Assembly (NCBI GenBank): GCA_902634485.1
Contig: CACPKA010000008.1
Location: 1 to 60,291, forward strand
Length of the DNA: 60,291 bases
Reading direction: 5' to 3'
DNA from: an uncultured Pelagibacteraceae bacterium
Lineage (GTDB): Bacteria > Pseudomonadota > Alphaproteobacteria > Pelagibacterales > Pelagibacteraceae
Under the pieces are notes generated by a model. The model had not been told where the DNA came from, did no database searches, and worked only from the letters and a program-made list of their open reading frames with translations. The position numbers and the translations under genes were made by a program. Shown here one piece after another: positions 50,594-60,186 of the stretch. Numbering within the stretch: position 1 is the first letter of the stretch; every line of letters begins with the position of its first letter.

Positions 50594-51635
50594 TAAAGAG
50601 AAACACATCTCTCTAGATAGTTTTATAAATAAAGCTCTTTATGACAAAAAAAAAGGTTATTATTCTAAAAAAGATCCTTTTGGAAAAAGTGGAGATTTTA
50701 TAACATCGCCTAACATTTCTATAATGTTTTCTGAAATGTTAGCAATTTGGTGCATTGCATTTTGGGAAAATCTAGGTCGTCCTAAAAAAATTAATTTAGT
50801 TGAATTAGGAGGTGGAAATGGAGAAATGATTTATAGAATGATTAAAGTTTTCGAAAAATTTAATAAATTTAATGAATCTTGTAATTTTTATATGCATGAA
50901 AAAAGTAGTCTCTTAAAAAATATTCAAAAAAAAAAACTTTTCTCCTACAAAATAAAATGGATAAATTCATTGAATGAAATAAAAAATGGACCTAACATAT
51001 TTTTAGCAAATGAATTTTTTGATTCATTGCCTATAAAACAATTTATAAAAAAAAAAAACAAATGGTTTGAAAAAAAAATAGAAAGTTCACATCCACAAAA
51101 TTATAAATTTATAGATACGATAACTAATATAAAAAAATTAGAAAAAAAAATTGGAATTAATTTAAGTGCTAATCAAAAAATAATAGAGTTTTCTCCATTG
51201 TCATATAAATATTTAAATACAATTTCAAAAAAAATTAATATATTCAAAGGAGGTTTATTAATTTTAGATTATGGATATTTTGAAAAAAAAATGAAAAACA
51301 CCTTACAGTCTGTATACAAACATAAGTTTAATAATATTTTTCATAATCTAGGAAATGCAGATATTACTTATAGTATTAATTTTTACCTTATAAAAAATAT
51401 AGTTAATAAATTGAAATTAAAAGTTGCGGGTCTTACTACACAGGGAGAATTTTTAACTAGACTTGGAATATTGCAAAGAGCTGAAATTTTAGCAAAAAAT
51501 CTTGTATTTTCAAAAAAGTCAGACATTTATTATAGATTAAATCGACTAATTAATGACAGGCAGATGGGAAAAATATTCAAAGTTATGTTTGTAACAACAA
51601 AAAAAAATAGATTTAAATTAGGATTTAAAAATTGA
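50583..51635 (+). CDS. SAM-dependent methyltransferase, NDUFAF7/MidA family
   Basis: Relative of mitochondrial NDUFAF7, which methylates an arginine of complex I subunit NDUFS2. The bacterial target is not established. I chose the ATG at 50583 (350 residues) because it starts just before the conserved ISLDSFINKALYDKKKGYY. Upstream codons overlap lgt. The family motifs DFITSPNISIMFSEMLAIW and the SAM loop LVELGGGNGEM are present, then FLANEFFDSLPIKQF and LILDYGY. Downstream genes follow with a 4-base overlap (TTGA). Confidence 0.9.
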   Translation: MKNSKEKHISLDSFINKALYDKKKGYYSKKDPFGKSGDFITSPNISIMFSEMLAIWCIAFWENLGRPKKINLVELGGGNGEMIYRMIKVFEKFNKFNESCNFYMHEKSSLLKNIQKKKLFSYKIKWINSLNEIKNGPNIFLANEFFDSLPIKQFIKKKNKWFEKKIESSHPQNYKFIDTITNIKKLEKKIGINLSANQKIIEFSPLSYKYLNTISKKINIFKGGLLILDYGYFEKKMKNTLQSVYKHKFNNIFHNLGNADITYSINFYLIKNIVNKLKLKVAGLTTQGEFLTRLGILQRAEILAKNLVFSKKSDIYYRLNRLINDRQMGKIFKVMFVTTKKNRFKLGFKN

Positions 51636-52393
51636 TTACTTCAAAAAAACTAAAAAAATTTAAAAATATTAAACATTATTTTTTTAATAAAAATGGTGGT
51701 TACTCAACTGGTATTTATAAAAGTTTAAATTGTGGCCAAGGATCTAAAGATAAAAAAAAAAATGTAATAAAAAATATAAATGCAGTGTGTAAAAAAATTA
51801 ATTCTCTAAGAAAAAATATTTTTCTTTTAAATCAAATACACAGTAATAAGTTTATTTTTATAGATAAAAATTTTAAATTTAAGAAAAAAAAAATTAAAGC
51901 CGATGCAATAATAACTAATCTAAAAAAACTTCCAATTGGGGTTTTAACTGCAGATTGTGTTCCAATATTAATTTACGAAAAGGAATTAAAAATTATAGCT
52001 GCAATACATGCGGGATGGAGAGGAGCATATAAAGATATAATATATAAAGTTCTGAGTTTCATCAAAAGACTTGGTTCACAAAATAAAAATATATATGTCG
52101 CAATTGGTCCGTGTATTACTGGCAAAAATTATGAAGTGCAAAAAGATTTCAAACAAAAATTTATCAAAAAAAATAAAAAAAATAGCTTATTTTTCAAAAG
52201 AAATAAAAATAAAACATATTTTTGCCTAAATAATTATATTTATAATCAGTTTAAAGAAAGTGGTATAAAAAACATCGAATTAATAAAAAAAGATACATTT
52301 GATAAAAAAAATAATTTTTTTAGCGCCAGAAGATCTCATAAAAATAATGAGCACGATTATGGTAGAAATATTTCAATAATTATGATTAAATAA
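51632..52393 (+). CDS. pgeF: Multicopper-type peptidoglycan editing factor family (YfiH/PgeF)
   Basis: A 253-residue protein of the YfiH/PgeF (laccase-domain, DUF152) family. E. coli PgeF prevents misincorporation of L-Ser into the peptidoglycan stem, and other members act as purine nucleoside phosphorylases. Key motifs: NLNCGQGS-like SLNCGQGSKD, ILNQIHS-like LLNQIHSN, GVLTADCVPILIYEKE and AAIHAGWRGAYKDI, which contribute the His and Cys metal site. The start is TTG overlapping the upstream stop (TTGA). Position in an lgt-methyltransferase-pgeF run is usual in alphaproteobacteria. Confidence 0.9.
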   Translation: MITSKKLKKFKNIKHYFFNKNGGYSTGIYKSLNCGQGSKDKKKNVIKNINAVCKKINSLRKNIFLLNQIHSNKFIFIDKNFKFKKKKIKADAIITNLKKLPIGVLTADCVPILIYEKELKIIAAIHAGWRGAYKDIIYKVLSFIKRLGSQNKNIYVAIGPCITGKNYEVQKDFKQKFIKKNKKNSLFFKRNKNKTYFCLNNYIYNQFKESGIKNIELIKKDTFDKKNNFFSARRSHKNNEHDYGRNISIIMIK

Positions 52394-52405
52394 GGTTCTC
52401 AAAAA

Positions 52406-53338
52406 ATGAAGCTTCTTACAGGAAACAGTAACAAAAGCCTCAGTCAAAAAATATCAAAACATCTAAAAACAAAATTAGTTCATTCAAGTATTAGAAAATT
52501 CGCTGATGGTGAAATTTACATAGAAATAAACGAAAATATAAGAGGTAACAGCATATTTTTAATTCAATCTAGCTCTGCCCCAGCTAATGATAATTTGATG
52601 GAACTTTTACTATGTATTGATGCATTAAAAAGATCCTCGGCAAAAAATATTACTGCTGTAATACCTTACTTTGGATATGCCAGACAAGATAGAAAAGTTG
52701 CTCCAAGAACATCTATATCGGCAAAGCTAGTTTCAAATTTAATAACTAAAGCGGGAGCAGACAGAGTTGTTACTGTTGATTTACATGCGGGTCAAATACA
52801 AGGTTTTTTTGATATTCCAGTTGATAACCTTTTTGCTACTCCAATTTTTGCAAGGCATGTTAAAAAAAACATAAAAAATAAAAATTTAATTTGTGTGGCT
52901 CCTGATGTCGGTGGTGTAGAAAGAACTAGAGCTCTAGCAAGAAAATTAGATATTGGTATAGCTATAATTGACAAAAGAAGACCCTCTCCAGGAAAATCTC
53001 AAGTGATGAATGTTATAGGTAATGTTAAAGAAAAAACTTGTATAATTATTGATGACATAATTGACTCGGGTGGAACAATTGTAAATGCTGCACAAGCTTT
53101 AATAAATAGAGGTGCAAAAGAAGTGCACGTTTATATTACTCATGGAGTTTTAAGTGGCGAGGCGGTTAACAAAATAAAAAGTTCTAAAATAAAAAATTTA
53201 GTTATCACAGATACAATCGATAACTCTGGTAAGATAAAAAAAGCTAAGAATATAGAGGTATTAACAATATCCAATTTATTAGCAGAGGCAATTAAAAGAA
53301 TTTCTAATTCAACTTCAGTTTCAGACTTATTTAAATAA
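52406..53338 (+). CDS. prs: Ribose-phosphate pyrophosphokinase (PRPP synthase)
   Basis: Makes PRPP from ribose 5-phosphate and ATP for nucleotide, histidine and tryptophan synthesis. The 310 residues contain [38 protein letters not shown], the [15 protein letters not shown] metal site and the PRPP-binding loop [12 protein letters not shown]. Its length and sequence are typical of class I enzymes. It starts 12 bases after pgeF. Confidence 0.97.
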   Translation: MKLLTGNSNKSLSQKISKHLKTKLVHSSIRKFADGEIYIEINENIRGNSIFLIQSSSAPANDNLMELLLCIDALKRSSAKNITAVIPYFGYARQDRKVAPRTSISAKLVSNLITKAGADRVVTVDLHAGQIQGFFDIPVDNLFATPIFARHVKKNIKNKNLICVAPDVGGVERTRALARKLDIGIAIIDKRRPSPGKSQVMNVIGNVKEKTCIIIDDIIDSGGTIVNAAQALINRGAKEVHVYITHGVLSGEAVNKIKSSKIKNLVITDTIDNSGKIKKAKNIEVLTISNLLAEAIKRISNSTSVSDLFK

Positions 53339-53382
53339 TTTACTTGAGTTATTAAAAACATGTGTTAAAAAGCTTTGTTTTT

Positions 53383-54132
53383 ATGAACACAATTGATGCA
53401 ACTATAAGAAATACTAAAACAAAGGGTGAAATTAATTCCTTAAGAACTAAAGGAGATATTCCCGCAATTATATATGGTGGTTCAGAAGAAAACACAAAAA
53501 TTTCTTTAAATAAAAAAAATCTAAAAATCATAATTGAAAAAGAAAATTTTTTGTCAAATATTATTTCACTAAATATTGATGGAAAATCTCATAATGTTTT
53601 GCCAAAAGAAATTGTATGGGATCCTATAACTGACCAGCCAATTCATATAGATTTTTTAAGAATTGTAAAAGGAGCAAAAGTAGTTTTAGAAATTCCTGTT
53701 AAGTTTATTAATAGTGAGAAATGCCCAGGTTTAAAAAGAGGTGGAGTTCTAAATATAGTCAGAAGAAAAGTAGAATTGAAATGTCCATCAGAAAATATAC
53801 CGAAAGAGCTTATTGTAGATTTAGAAAATTTAGATATTGGAGCTAGTATAAAAATTTCTTCTATAAAATTATCTGAAAGTGTTGTTCCTACCATCCAAGG
53901 ACGAGACTTTGTAGTAGCCACCGTTGCTGCGCCTACAGTAATAAAAGAGCCTGAAAAACCTGCTGAAGAAACTGGTGAAGAAGGGGCTGAAGGAACGACT
54001 GAAGGAGCTGAAGGAGAGGCTAAAGCATCTGAAGGTGAAAAAGACGGAGATAAAAAAGATACTGGTAAAGATGGCGAGAAAAAAGAAACCGAAAAAAAGG
54101 ATGATAAAAAAGTCGCTGCAGAAAAAAAATAA
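53383..54132 (+). CDS. rplY: Ribosomal protein L25 (Ctc/TL5 type), long C-terminal tail
   Basis: Large-subunit protein that binds 5S rRNA. I chose the ATG at 53383 (249 residues) since the family starts near TIDATIRN. A GTG at 53362 would add seven residues. The N-terminal 5S-binding domain has RTKGDIPAIIYGG, and the second domain (TL5/Ctc type) has EIPVKFINSEKCPGLKRGGVLNIVRRKVELKCP. After residue about 190 a 55-residue low-complexity tail of Glu, Lys, Gly, Asp and Ala follows. The next gene is pth, the usual neighbour. Confidence 0.94.
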   Translation: MNTIDATIRNTKTKGEINSLRTKGDIPAIIYGGSEENTKISLNKKNLKIIIEKENFLSNIISLNIDGKSHNVLPKEIVWDPITDQPIHIDFLRIVKGAKVVLEIPVKFINSEKCPGLKRGGVLNIVRRKVELKCPSENIPKELIVDLENLDIGASIKISSIKLSESVVPTIQGRDFVVATVAAPTVIKEPEKPAEETGEEGAEGTTEGAEGEAKASEGEKDGDKKDTGKDGEKKETEKKDDKKVAAEKK

Positions 54133-54162
54133 TTTTAGTGCAAAAATTTCATAAATTATAAA

Positions 54163-54723
54163 ATGATTTTATTCGTAGGTTTAGGGAATCCAACTCCTGA
54201 TAGTGAAAATAATAGACATAATATTGGTTTTAAAATTATAGACGCAATCAATCAAAAATTTAGCTTGTCAAAACAAAAACCAAAGTTCAAAGGATTGCTA
54301 ACTACTGGAAATATTGGTGATAAAAAAGTCTATGCAATTAAACCTTTAACTTTTATGAATAATTCAGGAATTTGTATAAGAGAACTTATAGAGTACTTTA
54401 AAATTGATTCTGAAAATGTAATTGTATTTCATGATGACTTAGATGTAGATTTTGGAAAGATAAAAACAAAGTTTGGAGGATCTAGTGCTGGGCATAATGG
54501 AATAGAGTCTATTGATAAATTTATTGGAAAAGATTATTCAAGAGTAAGAATTGGCATTGGCAAACCAAATGGACACCTTGATGCGGCCGAACATGTGCTT
54601 AAAGATTTTGATGAAGAAGAAAAATTAGAAATAGAAAGTATAACAAAAAACATAACAAGTTCTTTGGCAATTTTATTAGACAAAAAATTAGATTTATTTT
54701 CGAGCACAGTAAATAATAAATAA
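54163..54723 (+). CDS. pth: Peptidyl-tRNA hydrolase
   Basis: Recycles peptidyl-tRNA released from stalled ribosomes. The 186 residues show the family signature FVGLGNPTPDSENNRHNIGF with catalytic His19 and Asn9, KPLTFMNNSG, FHDDLDVDFGKIK and GGSSAGHNGIESI. Normal length. Its stop is one base before the ychF ATG, in the common rplY-pth-ychF order. Confidence 0.97.
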   Translation: MILFVGLGNPTPDSENNRHNIGFKIIDAINQKFSLSKQKPKFKGLLTTGNIGDKKVYAIKPLTFMNNSGICIRELIEYFKIDSENVIVFHDDLDVDFGKIKTKFGGSSAGHNGIESIDKFIGKDYSRVRIGIGKPNGHLDAAEHVLKDFDEEEKLEIESITKNITSSLAILLDKKLDLFSSTVNNK

Positions 54724-54724
54724 T

Positions 54725-55798
54725 ATGAGTTTCCGATGTGGCATTGTAGGCCTACCAAATGTTGGTAAATCTACTTTATTTAATGCTTTAACAAATTCAA
54801 GTAAAGCACAAGCAGAAAATTTCCCTTTTTGTACCATAGACCCAAATGAGGGTGTTGTTCCAGTACCTGATTTAAGATTAGACAAGTTAGCAGAAATATC
54901 AGATTCAAAAAAAAAAATAAATACGACAATTTCATTTGTAGATATTGCTGGTTTAGTTAAAGGAGCATCTAAGGGCGAAGGTTTAGGAAATAAATTCTTA
55001 TCTCATATAAGAGAAGTAGATGCTATTATACATATGATAAGATGTTTTGATTCAGAAACTATTCAAAATGTTAATAAAAATGTAGATCCTGTAAGAGACC
55101 TTGAGATAATAGAGACTGAAATGATGCTAGCTGACCTAGAATCAATTCAAAAGAGATTAGAAAAAAAGAAAAAAAAAACTATAGAGGATGACCAGCTAGA
55201 TATTCTTCAAACTGCTCTGGGATGTATTAATAATAATAAAAGCCTTGATTTTCTTTATAGTAAATATGAAAAAAAAAACTTAAATAAAACAGGTCTTCTT
55301 TCAATAAAACCAAAAATTTTTGTTTGCAATGTTGATGAAAAAAGCATTAAAAGCGGCAATGAATACACAAAAAATTTTATAAAAAAGTATGGAGAAACAA
55401 ATACTATAATAATCTCTGCAGATACAGAAAACCAAATAAATCTCCTAGAAAAAGAAGAAAAAACAAACTACATGAAAATGATTGATTTAAAAGAAGCTGG
55501 ATTGGATTCAATAATTAGAAAAGGCTATGAAATTTTGGAATTAGATACATTTTTTACATCTGGATCAGAAGAATCTAGAGCGTGGACAATTCCCAAAAAC
55601 TGTACTGCACCTAAAGCTGCAGGAGTAATTCATTCAGATTTTGAAAAAGGATTTATTAGGTCAGAAACAGTAAGTTTTAAAGATTTTATTGAAAACAATG
55701 GATGGTCTAATTCAAAAATTAATGGAAAAATGAGATTAGAAGGAAAAGAATATATTGTGAAAGATGGAGATATTTTAAACTTTAGGTTCAATACGTGA
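54725..55798 (+). CDS. ychF: Redox-regulated ATPase YchF (Obg family)
   Basis: Obg-related NTPase that prefers ATP, linked to ribosome function and oxidative stress response. The 357 residues include the P-loop GLPNVGKST (9-17), FVDIAGLVKGASKGEGLGN, the NVDE form of the G4 motif and a C-terminal TGS domain with FFTSGSEESRAWTIPK and GVIHSDFEKGFIRSE. The 3' end overlaps the convergent petC gene by 24 bases, in different frames. Confidence 0.97.
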   Translation: MSFRCGIVGLPNVGKSTLFNALTNSSKAQAENFPFCTIDPNEGVVPVPDLRLDKLAEISDSKKKINTTISFVDIAGLVKGASKGEGLGNKFLSHIREVDAIIHMIRCFDSETIQNVNKNVDPVRDLEIIETEMMLADLESIQKRLEKKKKKTIEDDQLDILQTALGCINNNKSLDFLYSKYEKKNLNKTGLLSIKPKIFVCNVDEKSIKSGNEYTKNFIKKYGETNTIIISADTENQINLLEKEEKTNYMKMIDLKEAGLDSIIRKGYEILELDTFFTSGSEESRAWTIPKNCTAPKAAGVIHSDFEKGFIRSETVSFKDFIENNGWSNSKINGKMRLEGKEYIVKDGDILNFRFNT

Positions 55799-56557
55799 CC
55801 AAAGTCTTTTCATGCTAAAATAAGCTAAAAAAGTTAAAATTATAAGGTAAATAATTACCTTAAAACCAATTTTGTGCCTTTCTTCTAAATGTGGTTCAGC
55901 TGACCAAGCCAAAAAAGTTACAACATCTTTTGCCATTTGTTCCTCTGTTGCTTCTGTTCCATCATTATATTCCACTAAACCGTCAGATAAAGGATTTGGC
56001 ATTTTAATATTATTTCCATACATATATGCATTATAATACACTCCATCATCTAGTTTCACGCCAGCAGGTGGGTCTTCATAACCAAGCAAAACAGAATATA
56101 CATAATCAGCACCACCACTTCTGGCCTTAACCAAAACAGACATGTCGGGAGGATAAGCGCCACCATTTGCTGCTATTGCCTCTTTATCATTAAGATATGG
56201 ATTTACAAATTTATCTGAGAGTTTTCCAGGCCTTGTAAACATCTCTCCGTCATCATTTGGTCCATCTGTAACTTCAAAATTAGCAGCTATAGCTTTTGCT
56301 TGCTCCTCAGAAAATTCTGGACCCCCTTCTTCTGCTAAATTTCTATAACTTAAATATTTCATTGAATGGCACGAAGCACAAACTTCAGTATAGACTTGAT
56401 AGCCTCTTTGGAGAGAAGCCCTATCAAATTTTCCAAAATAACCCTTAAAAGACCAATCAACCTTTAGTAATTTTTTAGTTTCTTCTGAACATGCTTTTTG
56501 GCTAAAAAAAACTGTTACTAAAAATAAAATAAAAATATAACTAAATTTTTTTCTCAT
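55775..56557 (-). CDS. petC: Cytochrome c1, bc1 complex
   Basis: Heme subunit of the cytochrome bc1 complex in the inner membrane, passing electrons from the Rieske protein to cytochrome c. The 260 residues begin with a signal peptide (YIFILFLVTVFFSQKACSEE). Heme c is bound at CASCH (60-64). The axial Met lies in the NIKMPNPLSDG segment, and the C-terminus has one membrane anchor (FKVIIYLIILTFLAYFSM). It starts 2 bases after petB, in the order petA-petB-petC. Confidence 0.97.
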   Translation of the reverse strand: MRKKFSYIFILFLVTVFFSQKACSEETKKLLKVDWSFKGYFGKFDRASLQRGYQVYTEVCASCHSMKYLSYRNLAEEGGPEFSEEQAKAIAANFEVTDGPNDDGEMFTRPGKLSDKFVNPYLNDKEAIAANGGAYPPDMSVLVKARSGGADYVYSVLLGYEDPPAGVKLDDGVYYNAYMYGNNIKMPNPLSDGLVEYNDGTEATEEQMAKDVVTFLAWSAEPHLEERHKIGFKVIIYLIILTFLAYFSMKRLWSRIEPKV

Positions 56558-56559
56558 AA

Positions 56560-57813
56560 TTAATTAAAATTTTTTTTTACCATTTCGGGTTTCGCCGAGC
56601 CCCCTAAAATTGGCTCAGTAATACTCATCGGCACTGGTAAAGTTTTTTCTTTATTTCCAAGAATAGGTAGAATGATTAAAAAATGGACAAAATAATATCC
56701 AGTAGCAACTCTTGCGATTAATAAGTATATACCTTCTGCAGGCATAGCTCCCATGTAACCTAAAATAAGAACATCGATTACTAAAATCCAGTAAAATTGT
56801 TTATATAGAGGTCTAAAAACTGCTGATCTAATTTTTGATGTGTCCAACCAAGGCAAAATTACTAAAATAAAAATCGATGCAAACATAGCAACAACTCCTA
56901 AAAGCTTATCTGGCACAGATCTAAGAATTGCATAAAAAGGTAATAAATACCACTCGGGAACAATATGTGCTGGAGTGACTAATGGATTTGCTTCAATGTA
57001 ATTATCCGAGTGTCCAAGTATATTTGGAGAATAAAAAACAAAAAATGCAAATACAATTAAAAATAACAATAGTGCAAATAAATCTTTGATAACTATGTAC
57101 GGATGAAATGGAACAGTGTCTTTTGATGGTTTTTTTAAATCAATTCCAATAGGGTTATTATTTCCTGGAACATGCAAAGCCCAAATATGAAGAATAACCA
57201 AACCAAGTATTAAAAATGGTAACAAATAGTGTAAACTAAAAAATCTAGTTAAAGTTGGGTTATCAACCGCATACCCTCCCCACAACCAATTCGTAATACT
57301 TTCTCCAAATAAAGGAATTGCACTAAATAAATTTGTTATAACTGTAGCTCCCCAAAAACTCATTTGACCCCAAGGTAAAACATAGCCCATAAAAGCTGTC
57401 ATCATCATTAGTAAATATATTATCATTCCAATAATCCATATTACTTCTCTGGGAGATTTATAAGATCCATAATATAAAGATCTAAATATATGAATATAAA
57501 CAGCTAAAAAAAACATCGATGCACCATTTGCATGAACATATCTTATTAGCCATCCATAATTTACATCTCTCATTATATGCTCAACACTATCGAAAGCTAA
57601 ATCTGCATGAGCAACGTAGTGCATACCTAATACAATCCCAGTAATTATCTGCGTTATTAAACAGAATGTTAATATGCCTCCAAACGTCCACCAATAATTT
57701 AAATTTTTTGGCGTGGGATATTCCTTTAAGTGGGCACTTAGCGTCAATAGAGGAAGTCTATCGTTAAACCACTTACCTAATTTTGATGATGGAACGTAAT
57801 TGTGATCACTCAT
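56560..57813 (-). CDS. petB: Cytochrome b, bc1 complex
   Basis: Di-heme membrane subunit that holds the quinol oxidation and reduction sites. The 417 residues have eight or so membrane helices. Heme-ligand His pairs occur in [21 protein letters not shown] (in helix B, split around RYVHANG and VYIHIFR) and [20 protein letters not shown] of helix [17 protein letters not shown] and the Qo-site [13 protein letters not shown] are present. It starts 8 bases after petA. Confidence 0.98.
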   Translation of the reverse strand: MSDHNYVPSSKLGKWFNDRLPLLTLSAHLKEYPTPKNLNYWWTFGGILTFCLITQIITGIVLGMHYVAHADLAFDSVEHIMRDVNYGWLIRYVHANGASMFFLAVYIHIFRSLYYGSYKSPREVIWIIGMIIYLLMMMTAFMGYVLPWGQMSFWGATVITNLFSAIPLFGESITNWLWGGYAVDNPTLTRFFSLHYLLPFLILGLVILHIWALHVPGNNNPIGIDLKKPSKDTVPFHPYIVIKDLFALLLFLIVFAFFVFYSPNILGHSDNYIEANPLVTPAHIVPEWYLLPFYAILRSVPDKLLGVVAMFASIFILVILPWLDTSKIRSAVFRPLYKQFYWILVIDVLILGYMGAMPAEGIYLLIARVATGYYFVHFLIILPILGNKEKTLPVPMSITEPILGGSAKPEMVKKNFN

Positions 57814-57821
57814 TAAATTTT

Positions 57822-58334
57822 TTAACCTATTTTAATTGTATTGCTATTTACGAATTCGTACTTTGGTATTTCCATATTCGTAGGAGCCGGACCTTTTCTA
57901 ATTCTTCCAGAAGTATCATAATGAGAACCATGACATGGACAAAACCATCCATTGTACTCGCCTTTATCTCCTAAAGGCACACATCCAAGATGTGTACAGA
58001 TTCCAAGCATGACTAACCATTCAGGGTTTTTTGCTCTATCTTCATCCTTTTCAGGATGTTTAAGTTCTTTTAAATCTACCGCTCTAGCCTCTGATATTTC
58101 TTCTTGAGTTCGTCTTTTTATAAAAACTGGTTTTCCTCTCCAAAGAACTGTTATTGATTTTCCAGGCTCTAATGAACTAACGTCAACTTCTGTACTTGCT
58201 AAAGCTTTTACAGACCTGTCAGGATTCATTTGATCTACTAAGGGCCAAACAGCTGCACCTACACCTACTGCCCCTAAGGCATATGAAGCCGTAAATAAGA
58301 AATCTCTTCTTTTAGGTTTTTTTTGATCTGACAT
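57822..58334 (-). CDS. petA: Rieske iron-sulfur protein, bc1 complex
   Basis: [2Fe-2S] subunit of the bc1 complex. The 170 residues have a Tat-like N-terminus ([19 protein letters not shown]) whose hydrophobic part also serves as membrane anchor. Cluster ligands are Cys113 and His115 (CTHLGC) and Cys132 and His135 (CPCHGSH), with the disulfide pair Cys118 and Cys134. It is the first gene of the petABC operon. An 81-base gap separates it from divergent trmL. Confidence 0.97.
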   Translation of the reverse strand: MSDQKKPKRRDFLFTASYALGAVGVGAAVWPLVDQMNPDRSVKALASTEVDVSSLEPGKSITVLWRGKPVFIKRRTQEEISEARAVDLKELKHPEKDEDRAKNPEWLVMLGICTHLGCVPLGDKGEYNGWFCPCHGSHYDTSGRIRKGPAPTNMEIPKYEFVNSNTIKIG

Positions 58335-58415
58335 TTTATAATAATTTGTTTATTGTAATTTTTGATATAAATATATGATTTCATATAAGAAAAAAGTTTT
58401 TTATCTGCGACAACA

Positions 58416-58895
58416 ATGACATCAAAAAGGATCATTTTAAGGCCCAAAATTGCTCTATTCGAACCAGATATACCACAAAATACAGCTGCGATTGTCCGCA
58501 CTTGCTCATGTTTAGGAGCCTTTGTTGAAATAATTGAACCCTGTGGTTTTATAATAGATGATAGAAGATTCAAAAGAGTAGTTATGGATTATATGGATAA
58601 GAAAATGATAAGATTTTACAATGATTATAATCAATTCTTTAATTCAAAAAAAGAAACAAAAAATAGAGTAATACTAATGACTACAAAATCAACTAATTCT
58701 TATACCAATTTTAAGTTCAAACCTGATGATACAATTTTATTTGGTAGAGAAAGTTCTGGAGTGCCAAAAAAAATTCATGATTTAGTAGATCACCGATTAA
58801 AAATACCTTTATTAAAAAATAAAAGATCATTGAATTTATCTTCATCTGTAGCAATAACACTTGCAGAATGTTTAAGACAAAACAAATTAATATAA
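58416..58895 (+). CDS. trmL: tRNA 2'-O-methyltransferase TrmL
   Basis: SPOUT-fold methyltransferase that modifies wobble position 34 of some leucine tRNAs. The 159 residues contain the SpoU motifs: FEPDIPQNTAAIVRTC, the central LFGRESSGVPKKIHD and the C-terminal RSLNLSSSVAITLAECLRQ. The deep trefoil knot region is intact. It is followed after 3 bases by hemF. petABC-trmL-hemF is a familiar alphaproteobacterial neighbourhood. Confidence 0.93.
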   Translation: MTSKRIILRPKIALFEPDIPQNTAAIVRTCSCLGAFVEIIEPCGFIIDDRRFKRVVMDYMDKKMIRFYNDYNQFFNSKKETKNRVILMTTKSTNSYTNFKFKPDDTILFGRESSGVPKKIHDLVDHRLKIPLLKNKRSLNLSSSVAITLAECLRQNKLI

Positions 58896-58898
58896 ATT

Positions 58899-59708
58899 AT
58901 GAACATAAAAAATAAAAAAAAGTTAGCTAAAAATTGGTTTTCAGAATTACAAAAAATTATTTGTAAAGAAATTGAAAAAATAGAAAAAGTTTATGGATCA
59001 AACAAAAAATTTAAAATTAATAAATGGAAACATGGTGAATTTAGAACTATTAAAGGTGGTGTAATTGAAAAAGGAGGTGTTGCTTTTTCAAATGTTATTG
59101 GAAAATTCCCACAAGAATTTGCAAAAAAAATTCCTGGTACAAAAAATAATAATAAATTTTGGTCCTCAGGTGTTTCAGTAGTATTACATCCTAAAAATCC
59201 AAAAGTTCCTGCTTTACATTTTAATACAAGATTTATTTGCACAAAAAAAGCTTGGTTTGGAGGAGGTATAGATGTAACTCCTTGTATAATAGATAATATT
59301 CAAAAAAAATATGTTCATAAAGAATTAAAAAAAATGTGTGATTTACACAATAAAAAATACTATCCAAAATATAAAAAATGGTGTGATAAGTATTTTTATT
59401 TACCACATAGAAAAGAAACTAGAGGTATTGGTGGTATTTTTTTTGATTATAAAATGGATAATTGGGAGAAAGACTTTTTATTTGTTAAAGATGTTGGAAA
59501 AAAATTTGTTTATTTAATTGACCAAATAATAAAAAAAAAAATGTATCTGAAATGGAAAAAAAAAGATAAAGAAATTCAATTATTAAAAAGAGGAAGGTAT
59601 GTTGAATTTAACTTACTTTATGATCGTGGCACAATATTTGGGTTGAACAGTGGTGGAAATACTAAGGCAATATTAATGTCGATGCCACCAAATGCTAAAT
59701 GGAAATAG
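58899..59708 (+). CDS. hemF: Aerobic coproporphyrinogen III oxidase HemF
   Basis: Oxygen-dependent step of heme synthesis that makes protoporphyrinogen IX. The 269 residues are slightly shorter than the usual 300. Family motifs: FKINKWKHGEF, KGGVIEKGGVAFSNV, VVLHPKNPKVPALHFNTRF, FGGGIDVTPC, YFYLPHRKETRGIGGIFFDY and the C-terminal GRYVEFNLLYDRGTIFGL. Its product feeds heme for the bc1 complex encoded next door. An oxygen-dependent enzyme fits an obligate aerobe. Confidence 0.97.
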   Translation: MNIKNKKKLAKNWFSELQKIICKEIEKIEKVYGSNKKFKINKWKHGEFRTIKGGVIEKGGVAFSNVIGKFPQEFAKKIPGTKNNNKFWSSGVSVVLHPKNPKVPALHFNTRFICTKKAWFGGGIDVTPCIIDNIQKKYVHKELKKMCDLHNKKYYPKYKKWCDKYFYLPHRKETRGIGGIFFDYKMDNWEKDFLFVKDVGKKFVYLIDQIIKKKMYLKWKKKDKEIQLLKRGRYVEFNLLYDRGTIFGLNSGGNTKAILMSMPPNAKWK

Positions 59709-59709
59709 T

Positions 59710-60186
59710 ATGGATAAAGAACCAATAACTGTAAATGGACTTAATGAATTAAAAGAAGAACTAATTTTTTTAAAAGAAAAAAAAAGACCTCAAATAATTG
59801 CTGCAATATCAGAAGCAAGATCACATGGAGATCTGAAAGAAAATGCCGAATATCACGCAGCTAAAGAACAACAATCTTATAACGAAGGAAGAATTCAAGA
59901 AATAAACGATATTATAGCTAGAGCAAATGTTATTGATATAACAAAATACTCAAATGATGGAAAAATTATCTTTGGCGCTACAGTAGATTTAGAAAATTTA
60001 GATACAGGAGAAACACTTAAATATAAAATTGTTGGAAAAGATGAGGCAGATTTAAAAAAAAATTTAATTTATTTTAAATCTCCAATAGGAAAAGGATTAA
60101 TAGGAAAAAATAAGAAAGAACTCGTCGAAATTAAAACACCTGCAGGAGTTAAAAATTTTGAGATTAAAGATGTAAACTATATCTAA
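59710..60186 (+). CDS. greA: Transcription elongation factor GreA
   Basis: Rescues backtracked RNA polymerase by stimulating transcript cleavage. I chose the ATG at 59710 (158 residues, standard length), just after the hemF stop. An in-frame ATG at 59692 would overlap hemF and add six residues. The N-terminal coiled coil contains ISEARSHGDLKENAEYHAAKE, with the acidic residues that act in cleavage near its tip, and the C-terminal FKBP-like domain ends in SPIGKGLIGKNKKE. Its 3' end overlaps the convergent gene by 3 bases. Confidence 0.97.
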   Translation: MDKEPITVNGLNELKEELIFLKEKKRPQIIAAISEARSHGDLKENAEYHAAKEQQSYNEGRIQEINDIIARANVIDITKYSNDGKIIFGATVDLENLDTGETLKYKIVGKDEADLKKNLIYFKSPIGKGLIGKNKKELVEIKTPAGVKNFEIKDVNYI

